From: Fimbriimonadia bacterium
GTDB taxonomy: Bacteria; Armatimonadota; Fimbriimonadia; Fimbriimonadales; Fimbriimonadaceae
Reading direction: 5' to 3'
Length of the DNA stretch: 6,492 nucleotides
Assembly: GCA_029824495.1 (NCBI GenBank)
Contig: JALGXY010000448.1
Location: forward strand, 1 to 6,492
Below the pieces are notes generated by a model. That model was given only the letters and a program-made list of their open reading frames with translations, was not told the DNA's origin and did not search any database. Below are positions 1-5,989 of the stretch, one piece after another; the first letter of the stretch is position 1; each line of letters begins with the position of its first letter. Both the position numbers and the translations under genes were made by a program.

Positions 1-1438
1 CAGCCGGATCTTCATCGTCCAGCATAGTTTTGAGCCGACCCTTCTCATCAACAACGCGTCGACTGGCGTAATCCGCTGAATCATAAAGACGGGCATAGTT
101 GGGCATCAGTTCGAGCTGAGTAGATCCTTCCGAGAGGCGGTGCCGCAGAGATTCGGGAAGCAGCGCCTTGTCGGAATTCTCAATCATCCAGGCTGAGAGG
201 TGCTCCCTCATTCGAGCCAAATCTCCTTTGAACTGGGGCTCCTGAGCCAGATTGTGAATCTCGAATGGATCGGTCTGGAGATCGAACAGCTCTTCTGGCG
301 GTCGAGGCTGCCAATAGGAGGCTTGTGCTGGAGTCAGATGTCCCGCCAGGTATTCGTTGTGCCAAGCGACAGTCGTCGGCGTTTTGAACCCGTAGTCGTA
401 GTGCTGGCCGTGTGGTTTGTGGGGCAGGAAATTCCGCACATAAACAAACCGGCCATCGGTGACCGTACGACAGAAGTCTTCGCGCTCGTCCATTCGATCG
501 CGATAGCCAAACTGCAGCGCCTTTGGTTCATTTCCAGCAAGAATCGAGCGGCCCTGCATTCTCTCTGGAGCCTCAATTCCCGCGGCCTGCAGTACTGAAG
601 GGGCCAGGTCGACAAATCCAGCCATCTCATCCCTCGTTCCCCCTGGCATCCACTTATCAGGCGCCAGGTGACGCCACTTTTCGGGAACGGAGACAATCAG
701 AGGCACGCGAAGGCCTGAATCATATGGCATCCGCTTGTGACGGGGCATGCCGCTGCCGTGATCTGCAAAAGCGAAGATGATCGTGTTGTCACGTAGGCCA
801 TCCTCGTCGAGCTGGTCCAGAACCCTTCCCGCTGCCGAGTCAATCTCGGTGACCTTGTCGTAGTACTGTGCCCAGTCTTGTCGGATCTCTGGCAGGTCGG
901 GCCAATAGGGTGGAATCACGGCTTTGGCTGGATCGTGAACCGCCTTGTGAGGACGCCTGCGGATCTGGCTTTCGTGGGATTGAGTGAAATTGAAGACCGC
1001 AAAGAACGGCTGGCCTGCCTCTCGATTGCGCCAGTGAGCCTTCCCGCTGCTCTCATCCCAGACCTTGCCGTGAGGGATGATGTTGTAGTCAGTCTTGGCC
1101 CGATTGGTGCAGTAGTAGCCATTTCTCCGCATAATTTGCGGCAAAAGTTCTATCGACTCCGGCACTTCAACCGTGCTGCGCATTGGGAGAGCTCCGAGAG
1201 AGGCGGCATGCATTCCTGTGATCAAGGTTGTCCTGGCCGGGGCACAGACCGGAACGTTCGACCAGGCCCTTTCATAGGCCATTCCAGCACTGGCAAGCTG
1301 ATCGAGGTGGGGCGTCGTGGCGTAAGTGTCGCCGTAGCAGCCGAGGTGTGGCCCGGCATCTTCCCAGGTGATCCAGAGAATATTTGGCCTTTCAGGCTGA
1401 ATCAAGGCGGAGGCAGAGGCGAGGAGGAGTGAGATCAT
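1..1438 (-). CDS. Type I sulfatase, exported, C-terminus cut by window edge
   Basis: Formylglycine-dependent sulfatase that would hydrolyse sulfate esters or sulfamates on a glycan outside the cytoplasm. The open frame runs from ATG at 1438 through 479 codons to the left edge with no stop. Visible: a short hydrophobic N-terminus (1-13), NILWITWEDAGPHLGCYGD with probable metal ligands E26/D27, the signature CAPAR at 65-69 with Cys65 as the residue converted to formylglycine, Lys115 in TNRAKTDYN, His155 in SHESQIR, and ADHG (D226, H227) with K235 before the conserved GLRVPLIV. The block ELFDLQTDPFEIHNLA (383-398) is the usual sulfatase C-terminal subdomain motif. The tail after residue 425 and the final MLDDEDPA look like entry into HEAT-like repeats, as in longer planctomycete sulfatases annotated heparan N-sulfatase-like (from memory). 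It overlaps the upstream peptidase stop as TGATG and has no Shine-Dalgarno sequence, so coupling is likely. Family is certain; substrate is not. No maturase gene is in view. Confidence 0.95.
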   Translation of the reverse strand, partial: MISLLLASASALIQPERPNILWITWEDAGPHLGCYGDTYATTPHLDQLASAGMAYERAWSNVPVCAPARTTLITGMHAASLGALPMRSTVEVPESIELLPQIMRRNGYYCTNRAKTDYNIIPHGKVWDESSGKAHWRNREAGQPFFAVFNFTQSHESQIRRRPHKAVHDPAKAVIPPYWPDLPEIRQDWAQYYDKVTEIDSAAGRVLDQLDEDGLRDNTIIFAFADHGSGMPRHKRMPYDSGLRVPLIVSVPEKWRHLAPDKWMPGGTRDEMAGFVDLAPSVLQAAGIEAPERMQGRSILAGNEPKALQFGYRDRMDEREDFCRTVTDGRFVYVRNFLPHKPHGQHYDYGFKTPTTVAWHNEYLAGHLTPAQASYWQPRPPEELFDLQTDPFEIHNLAQEPQFKGDLARMREHLSAWMIENSDKALLPESLRHRLSEGSTQLELMPNYARLYDSADYASRRVVDEKGRLKTMLDDEDPA

Positions 1439-1440
1439 CA
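1436..1440 (-). other. TGATG stop/start overlap, peptidase to sulfatase
   Basis: The peptidase stop TGA (1440-1438) shares its A with the sulfatase ATG (1438-1436). No purine-rich Shine-Dalgarno sequence precedes the sulfatase start, so reinitiation by ribosomes finishing the peptidase gene is the simplest way it is translated. This overlap is also what fixes the sulfatase start. Confidence 0.85.
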
Positions 1441-3141
1441 GTCTAAGTGTGCGAGGGTGTAGGGGAAGACGACGAGTTTGGGAGATCCTGTCGCCTCGAT
1501 TCGAAAGGTCTGTTCTGCTTGGGTCATTTCGAAAACCTGTTCACGGCTGCCAGCTTGAATGCCGACCTTGAGCCTGAAAGGTGAATTCGTGCCTGTCTGC
1601 TTGATAGTGACCTGGCGCCCGCCACCTTTGAGCTGCTGGCTTGAGACTATGGACAGGCGGGGGAAACTTGCGTTTTCAACCCATTGATCCCAGAACCAGT
1701 CTAGATCGTGACCAGAAGACTGCTCAAAGTACTGCTTTAGGTCGGGCCAGAGTGTCTCCTTGCCGACCCGGTCTAGCAGCAGCAGTCGAAAGCCTTCGTA
1801 GACCTTTTCCTGGCCGATTTCAGCAGCAAGCATATTGAAAACGTAGGCACCGCGCATGTACGAAGCGTTGCCGCCTTCCCAAGCGACACCCATTTTTGAT
1901 AGCGGCTTCCTAAAGTTTATCGATCGCAGACCCGATTCGAGTGTTCGGTCACTGTTCTTGTTCAAACAGACACTGTCTATATACTGTGTGGCACCCTCAT
2001 TCCAGGTGTCTTTTGAGTAGGCACAGGGAGCAATTCCACCAAACCAGGTGTGCCCCAGTTCGTGGTTGACAAAGCGGGTTGTGACACTGCGACGCAGAAG
2101 CGTGTGGCTGTAGCTTTCGATGCCGTAATAAGAGTCGGCATCGAACACCTCGTAGCCAGAGAAGGGGAAGGGTGTCAAGTGCTTCTCAAAGAAGGCCATC
2201 CCCTCCATCATCTTCTCAACATCTCGCTTGGCACGCCGCTCGTCAACCGGGTTGATCTGCCAGCTGCGATAGAAGCGGCCTCCACGCTGAACCTCGTGAG
2301 CGAGAGTGTAATTGCCGCCTAAAACCTTGGGGAATGAGATCGGCAGGTCACATCGATATTCGACTCTCATGAGGCCTGGACGAATCGGAGGACTGGGAAC
2401 CTCGCCGTCCCAGGGAACCTCTTCGCCTTCGCTGCGAAGCTCCCACCGTTCAGGCCCATCGATGATCGTGTGGGTTGTGTGCGGAAGCCGGCCGATGCTC
2501 GGTATCCACCAAGCGGTGAGATGCACCAGTTGATCCGTAATCTTGTCGTGTCCGGGAGTGTCGATCAGCCCTCTGTATTTGAACTGAATCTCCTTGATCG
2601 GCTTGTCGCTGGGGACGATGACCAAACTGCCGTATTTCTGGGCGATCACCCGCTGGCCATCAGCAAATGCTGATTGAATTCTGTAGGGTCGATTGAGCCG
2701 GGCGACAAGCGTTCCGGCTCCTGGTTCCGAATCGAGACTCAGGGTGACGTCAGCCATGACGAGATGGTTAAAAGTACTCAGTTCAACTCTGATTTCAGCA
2801 TGGGTGATCCGGTACCCGCCGCGCTCCCACTCGGGCACTTCTTCACCCAGCTTGCCGTCAACGACCCGATAGACCGGATCGTGATCCTGCTGAATCTCCT
2901 GAAAGGCGCTGAGGGTGGCCCACTGCTCACCCCGCGGTCCCCACCCTTCGGGAGCAGGGAAGACGAATGCATCGAACTGCTCTAATCCGCCAGATCTGCT
3001 GGCCGAAGTGAGGAAGCTGTCATGGGCCTCCTTGCTGGCAAACCACGGCTCAAGACTGCCGGTATCCAGGGCCTCATTCAGCTGGGCCTGCAGAACATTT
3101 GGCGAGACCAGGACTGCGGCGAGGAGGAGCGAAGAAATCAT
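1438..3141 (-). CDS. M1-like zinc metallopeptidase (gluzincin), exported
   Basis: Predicted secreted or periplasmic metallopeptidase of the M1 aminopeptidase type, 567 residues. The N-terminus (1-20, ending LQAQ) reads as a short signal peptide. Residues about 21-105 match nothing I recognise; about 105-290 looks like the beta-rich M1 N-terminal domain, and about 300-490 is the catalytic domain. Zinc site: HELGH at 360-364 followed by NEG, with E382 exactly 18 residues after the second histidine (HEXXH-X18-E). The exopeptidase GxMEN motif is replaced by YYGIESYSHT (338-347), with E342 in the expected place. Y428 in GGNASYMRGAYVFNML is the likely transition-state tyrosine. Residues about 495-567 form a small beta-rich tail; the large helical C-terminal domain of classical aminopeptidase N is absent. 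The ATG overlaps the hexosaminidase stop as ATGA, and only a weak GGAAG precedes it. Whether it acts as an aminopeptidase or otherwise on glycopeptides cannot be told. Confidence 0.92.
   Translation of the reverse strand: MISSLLLAAVLVSPNVLQAQLNEALDTGSLEPWFASKEAHDSFLTSASRSGGLEQFDAFVFPAPEGWGPRGEQWATLSAFQEIQQDHDPVYRVVDGKLGEEVPEWERGGYRITHAEIRVELSTFNHLVMADVTLSLDSEPGAGTLVARLNRPYRIQSAFADGQRVIAQKYGSLVIVPSDKPIKEIQFKYRGLIDTPGHDKITDQLVHLTAWWIPSIGRLPHTTHTIIDGPERWELRSEGEEVPWDGEVPSPPIRPGLMRVEYRCDLPISFPKVLGGNYTLAHEVQRGGRFYRSWQINPVDERRAKRDVEKMMEGMAFFEKHLTPFPFSGYEVFDADSYYGIESYSHTLLRRSVTTRFVNHELGHTWFGGIAPCAYSKDTWNEGATQYIDSVCLNKNSDRTLESGLRSINFRKPLSKMGVAWEGGNASYMRGAYVFNMLAAEIGQEKVYEGFRLLLLDRVGKETLWPDLKQYFEQSSGHDLDWFWDQWVENASFPRLSIVSSQQLKGGGRQVTIKQTGTNSPFRLKVGIQAGSREQVFEMTQAEQTFRIEATGSPKLVVFPYTLAHLD
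3138..3141 (-). other. ATGA start/stop overlap, hexosaminidase to peptidase
   Basis: The peptidase ATG (3141-3139) overlaps the hexosaminidase TGA (3140-3138) as ATGA. This four-base overlap is a common mark of translational coupling and places the two genes on one transcript. Confidence 0.85.
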
Positions 3142-5159
3142 GGCTTCCAGGCCTTGATTTTTTCGACAAACAGCTCTTCAATCTTGGTCATCCAATCTGG
3201 ACCATTGGACCAGTTCGCCTGGTGGTTATGGTGGTTTTGATCGAGCTTGTAGATTCCAGGATTGTCTAGGTGACGCCGCTGTTGGAACACCTCCAGATAC
3301 TCGTCTCGGGCCTCCTCAAACTGGTCGACCAAAGAGCGTACAGCAGCCTCATTCTTGGCGCTCGGATCTTCGCACCACTGGCTGACCGCAAAGACAGCCC
3401 AGCTGCTCCATCGAGGAAGCTCATTCAGAGCTCCGGTCAGCTCGACATAGTAGCGCCCGCGTGTGGCCTCGACTTGGTGTCTGGCGGACCACGCACGAAA
3501 CGCTCGAGAGGAATTCATGGCTGCTTTAGCCTGGACAATCCGGCTCTTGTTCTCTTCGAGCCATGCTCCACGAGTCTCCTTTGTCGGCAGGTCGATCAGT
3601 CCATTCCTCGTGTTTTCGTGGCAGACATTGCGTGAGATTCCCTTCTTCAAGAGGGCTGTGTCCCAGAAGTTCATGCCCTGCTCCAACAGATCGATCACGT
3701 TCAGCTCTTCTGCGTCCTCAACTCCGGCGATTCGGTGGAGGAACAGGTCCTGGAACTGCTGATCTGTACGCTTTTCGGGTGACCAGGAGAACTCGCCGAA
3801 GGCCATCCAGCCACGCCAATAGAGCTCCATATGCGGGCTGTCGTCGTCCCAAGCTGTGCAGAGGATCCCTTCCAGGCCGCTGTCGGCGGTCATGCTGCAG
3901 AACGTGTGGATCGGTTCGACGTTGCCTCGGTTGCGCGGCATGACTGGCCAGCGGGTCTGCGCTGCAGTGGCGGCCATCGCCTTGAAGCCGTTCTGAGCAT
4001 AGTAGTCGAGCGACATCTTGTTGCCTGGCAGGCCGGGTTCGCTGTAATTCCAGCGCATGTAGACCGCATCTTTGCTGAAGATCTTGGCCATATCCTCAAG
4101 CTCTTCTCCCTTTTCGGCCCACCTAGCCTTGGCTTTGGCATCATCGAACTGCTGCTGATGAGTTGTGTTGTAGACGCCAGCCAGCTTGAGCGGCATATCG
4201 TCCCACATGATTGGCGTGCGGCCGTTTTCAACCAGGAAGTCGCTGACCCTGTTGAGCCAGTGAAGGTGAAGCTCAAGCGGAGATTTGCCTGAGGCTATGG
4301 CCAGTTCACTGGCGCCGACACGAACTTCATCTCCACCGATGTGGAGGTATCTGCCGCCTGGGAAGGCTTCGATTGCATCTCTGTACAGGTCGAACTGGAC
4401 CTCATAGGTGCGCTCGTTGATCGGGCAGAACGCCCAATCATTGTCTGCCTTGTCACGGATATCCTTGAATTCGTCATGCTTTAGGATGAATGAGGCGTGT
4501 CCAAGGCCCTGGATGAGCGGGCTGATCTCGATGTTTCTCGCGGCGGCATATCGTGTGATGGCCTGAGCGTCCTCCATCGAGAGAGCGCTGTCAGCACCGA
4601 CGATTGGTCGGCGACGGTAGTCGAGTTTGTCTTCAATCTCCCAGATAATCGCATTGATCTTGTAGCTTGCCAGCCGATCGATGGTCTTGTAGTAGTGATC
4701 CATCGTGTCCATATGGTGCTTTGTGTCGAAATGCACGGCCCGATATGAGATTGAGGGCCAATCTGTTATGGTGAGCGCTGGAACTGATTGGCCATGGTCT
4801 TGTATGAGTTGGGCGAGGGTCTGGCACCCATAGAATAGCCCTGCTTGGGACCGCGAACTGATCCGAACCCCTCTGTCGATTTCGAGCGTATAGCCCTCAA
4901 TGTTCTCGGGCCCCTGGTCGGTCAGGGAGAGCGTGACCACATGATCGCTTTGAGCTTCGGCAATGCGCAGCGTCTCAAGCTCTGGAGGCATTACCGGCCT
5001 TTCAGCGCCATTTGTCAACAGGATTCCAGGGCTGAGTGCAGGCTTGAACCCAACTGCATCCTGAGTCACCTCGTATGACTTAGGAGCTGGGACAAGCCTA
5101 TGCTGAGTGGAGTCGTTTGACTGAGAAATCAACGCTGTTGCGGCGATCAATGCGACCAT
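3138..5159 (-). CDS. GH20 beta-N-acetylhexosaminidase, exported
   Basis: Glycoside hydrolase family 20 enzyme that would release terminal GlcNAc or GalNAc by substrate-assisted catalysis. 673 residues from ATG at 5159. The N-terminus MVALIAATALISQS resembles a short signal peptide. Residues about 20-130 form a GH20b-type domain (EGYTLEI, then SRSQAGLFYGCQTLAQL). The TIM barrel starts at ISYRAVHFDTKHH (137-149) and holds the catalytic pair D277-E278 in HIGGDEV, plus W437 in TAWDDD near the active site. NAIIWEIEDKLDY, SPLIQGLGHASFILKHDEF and the HIGGDE region recall hexosaminidase D-like GH20 proteins (from memory). After about residue 465 a mainly helical tail of roughly 200 residues has no function I can name. 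An in-frame TTG at 5177 would add six residues (MDYNQR); I prefer the ATG because a -10-like box lies six bases before it and neither start has a Shine-Dalgarno sequence. First gene of the hydrolase operon. Confidence 0.94.
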   Translation of the reverse strand: MVALIAATALISQSNDSTQHRLVPAPKSYEVTQDAVGFKPALSPGILLTNGAERPVMPPELETLRIAEAQSDHVVTLSLTDQGPENIEGYTLEIDRGVRISSRSQAGLFYGCQTLAQLIQDHGQSVPALTITDWPSISYRAVHFDTKHHMDTMDHYYKTIDRLASYKINAIIWEIEDKLDYRRRPIVGADSALSMEDAQAITRYAAARNIEISPLIQGLGHASFILKHDEFKDIRDKADNDWAFCPINERTYEVQFDLYRDAIEAFPGGRYLHIGGDEVRVGASELAIASGKSPLELHLHWLNRVSDFLVENGRTPIMWDDMPLKLAGVYNTTHQQQFDDAKAKARWAEKGEELEDMAKIFSKDAVYMRWNYSEPGLPGNKMSLDYYAQNGFKAMAATAAQTRWPVMPRNRGNVEPIHTFCSMTADSGLEGILCTAWDDDSPHMELYWRGWMAFGEFSWSPEKRTDQQFQDLFLHRIAGVEDAEELNVIDLLEQGMNFWDTALLKKGISRNVCHENTRNGLIDLPTKETRGAWLEENKSRIVQAKAAMNSSRAFRAWSARHQVEATRGRYYVELTGALNELPRWSSWAVFAVSQWCEDPSAKNEAAVRSLVDQFEEARDEYLEVFQQRRHLDNPGIYKLDQNHHNHQANWSNGPDWMTKIEELFVEKIKAWKP

Positions 5160-5165
5160 GCGCTG

Positions 5166-5171
5166 ATTGTA
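5166..5171 (-). promoter_or_regulatory. Candidate -10 box TACAAT for the hydrolase operon
   Basis: On the minus strand TACAAT matches the sigma70 -10 consensus TATAAT at five of six positions. Six bases (CAGCGC) separate it from the hexosaminidase ATG, which would put the transcription start on the A of the start codon and give a leaderless mRNA. No good -35 element is visible about 17 bases further upstream, so the call rests on the box, its spacing and the missing Shine-Dalgarno sequence. Confidence 0.4.
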
Positions 5172-5185
5172 GTCCAATTAGGACT
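5171..5185. promoter_or_regulatory. Inverted repeat AGTCC-N5-GGACT, possible operator
   Basis: AGTCC and GGACT are perfect five-base arms around AATTA, directly upstream of, and touching by one base, the candidate -10 box of the hydrolase operon. A repressor or activator half-site pair would sit well here. The arms are short and only one copy is seen in this window, so chance is a real alternative. Confidence 0.25.
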
Positions 5186-5305
5186 TCGGTCGGGGCTTGG
5201 CCCACCTGAATCGTCACGGGCCTAGGTCAGGTTCAAATCAAAGGTAATATCCGCAACTGCTCAGCCGAAGTGCTGGGCGCACAATCTAGCCACAGATCAA
5301 GTGTG

Positions 5306-5371
5306 ATGGATCCGCCCCGTGGATACGCGGGCAAGGCCGCCAAAGCATACGGATCTGGGAACGGCGGGTGA
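5306..5371 (+). other. Possible 21-codon leader ORF before rpsN
   Basis: ATG at 5306 opens a 21-residue frame ([21 protein letters not shown]) that stops at TGA 5369-5371, four bases before the rpsN ATG. Its stop lies within GGGTGA, the likely rpsN ribosome binding site. No clear ribosome binding site precedes it. It might be a translated leader coupling into rpsN, or a chance frame; the peptide does not resemble the L5 C-terminus. Confidence 0.2.
5366..5371 (+). promoter_or_regulatory. Ribosome binding site of rpsN (GGGTGA)
   Basis: GGGTGA matches part of the GGAGGTGA anti-16S complement and sits four bases before ATG 5376, rather close. It supports the ATG at 5376 over an in-frame GTG at 5319, which would add 19 residues not found in S14 proteins. 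Confidence 0.5.
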
Positions 5372-5375
5372 AAAT

Positions 5376-5561
5376 ATGGCCAAAACGTGTTTGAAAGTCA
5401 AACAGAAACGAAAGCCCAAATTTAAGGTTCGGGCTTATCATCGCTGCAGTCTTTGCGGGCGACCGAAGGGTTACATTCGATACTTCGGCGTCTGTAGAAT
5501 CTGTTTCCGTGAGAAGGCTCACCAGGGTGAGCTTCCGGGAGTGACCAAGTCGAGCTGGTAA
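5376..5561 (+). CDS. rpsN: 30S ribosomal protein S14, short zinc-binding type
   Basis: Small-subunit protein uS14, which binds the 3' domain of 16S rRNA in the 30S head. 61 residues, the exact usual length of the zinc-binding (C+, type Z) form. The four zinc cysteines are C24, C27, C40 and C43 in RCSLCGRP and VCRICFRE, and the C-terminus [11 protein letters not shown] is typical. An extra cysteine at position 5 is not part of the ribbon. It is followed after 19 bases by rpsH with its own GGAG site, in the standard spc order. Unusually, rplE does not precede it: the next gene upstream is the divergent hexosaminidase. The start at 5376 is chosen by family length and by GGGTGA upstream. Some genomes name this form rpsZ. 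Confidence 0.97.
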   Translation: MAKTCLKVKQKRKPKFKVRAYHRCSLCGRPKGYIRYFGVCRICFREKAHQGELPGVTKSSW

Positions 5562-5580
5562 GGCGAGACAGGAGACAGCT

Positions 5581-5976
5581 ATGCACAGCGATCCCATTGC
5601 AGACCTGCTGACGCGGGTCAGGAACGGCCAGACGGCGAGAATGACTCACGTCGACGTTCCCCACAGCAAAATCAAGAAGGACATCGTCAAAGTTCTCCAG
5701 GCAGACGGCTTTGTAGCCGGCCAGGAAGTGGTTGCCGAGAGCAAATTCCCGACGATCCGAGTCCATCTGAAGTACGACTCTAAGAAGAAGCCGATCATCA
5801 ACTCGATCCGCCGCATCAGCAAGCCTGGTCTGCGCGTTTATCGAGCTGCTGGCGATCTGCGGCCGATCCGAAGCGGACTGGCCACTCTGATCCTCACCAC
5901 AAGTGAAGGAGTCATGTCCGACCGCGAGGCTCGACGTCGAAGAATCGGCGGCGAAGTCATCTGTGAGGTCTGGTAA
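5581..5976 (+). CDS. rpsH: 30S ribosomal protein S8
   Basis: Protein uS8, a primary binder of 16S rRNA (helix 21 region) needed for assembly of the 30S central domain. 131 residues, normal length. It opens with the classic DPIADLLTRVRNG (4-16), has HSKIKKDIVKVL (28-39), and closes with TTSEGVMSDREARRRRIGGEVICEVW, the conserved RNA-binding C-terminal part. AGGAG lies six bases before ATG 5581. In Escherichia coli S8 represses the spc operon by binding its mRNA near rplE; since rplE is absent here, any such control would need a different site. It is flanked by rpsN and rplF in the usual order. Confidence 0.98.
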   Translation: MHSDPIADLLTRVRNGQTARMTHVDVPHSKIKKDIVKVLQADGFVAGQEVVAESKFPTIRVHLKYDSKKKPIINSIRRISKPGLRVYRAAGDLRPIRSGLATLILTTSEGVMSDREARRRRIGGEVICEVW

Positions 5977-5980
5977 GGAG
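5975..5980 (+). promoter_or_regulatory. Ribosome binding site of rplF (AAGGAG)
   Basis: AAGGAG begins inside the rpsH stop codon TAA (5974-5976) and lies nine bases before the rplF ATG at 5990. A ribosome terminating on rpsH would cover it, so the two genes are probably coupled. Confidence 0.7.
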
Positions 5981-5989
5981 CCACAACAG

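Larger units (their letters stand above)
5160..5375. other. Divergent intergenic region between hydrolase and ribosomal operons
   Basis: This stretch of about 216 bases is the only substantial non-coding DNA in the window and must hold divergent promoters, or at least that of the hydrolase operon. On the plus strand the best -10-like hexamer I see is TAATAT at 5245-5250, without a convincing -35 partner, so I do not call a promoter for rpsN. No rplE remnant, tRNA or terminator-like stem with a T-tract could be recognised in it. Confidence 0.7.

Noticed and set aside
878..1432. Plus-strand open frame of 184 codons
   Set aside because: It lies wholly opposite the sulfatase core including CAPAR and the catalytic motifs; its translation matches no family I know. 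It is an antisense shadow.
2674..2985. Plus-strand open frame of 103 codons, with further small frames at 2050-2533
   Set aside because: These are opposite the metallopeptidase coding sequence, have no ribosome binding sites and give low-complexity shadow translations.
1418..3129. Twelve-base repeat GGCGAGGAGGAG at 1418-1429 and 3118-3129
   Set aside because: Both copies encode the LLLA of the two signal peptides on the minus strand in frame, so similar hydrophobic coding explains them without a recombination or regulatory site.
5160..5177. TTG at 5177 as the hexosaminidase start
   Set aside because: It has no Shine-Dalgarno sequence and places a charged MDYNQR before the hydrophobic segment; ATG 5159 is better, although the TTG cannot be fully excluded.
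5319..5375. GTG at 5319 as an alternative rpsN start
   Set aside because: It would add 19 residues not seen in S14, whose 61-residue form is reproduced exactly from ATG 5376.
5178..5375. Remnant of rplE (L5) upstream of rpsN
   Set aside because: None of the three plus-strand frames in this stretch gives anything like the L5 C-terminus.
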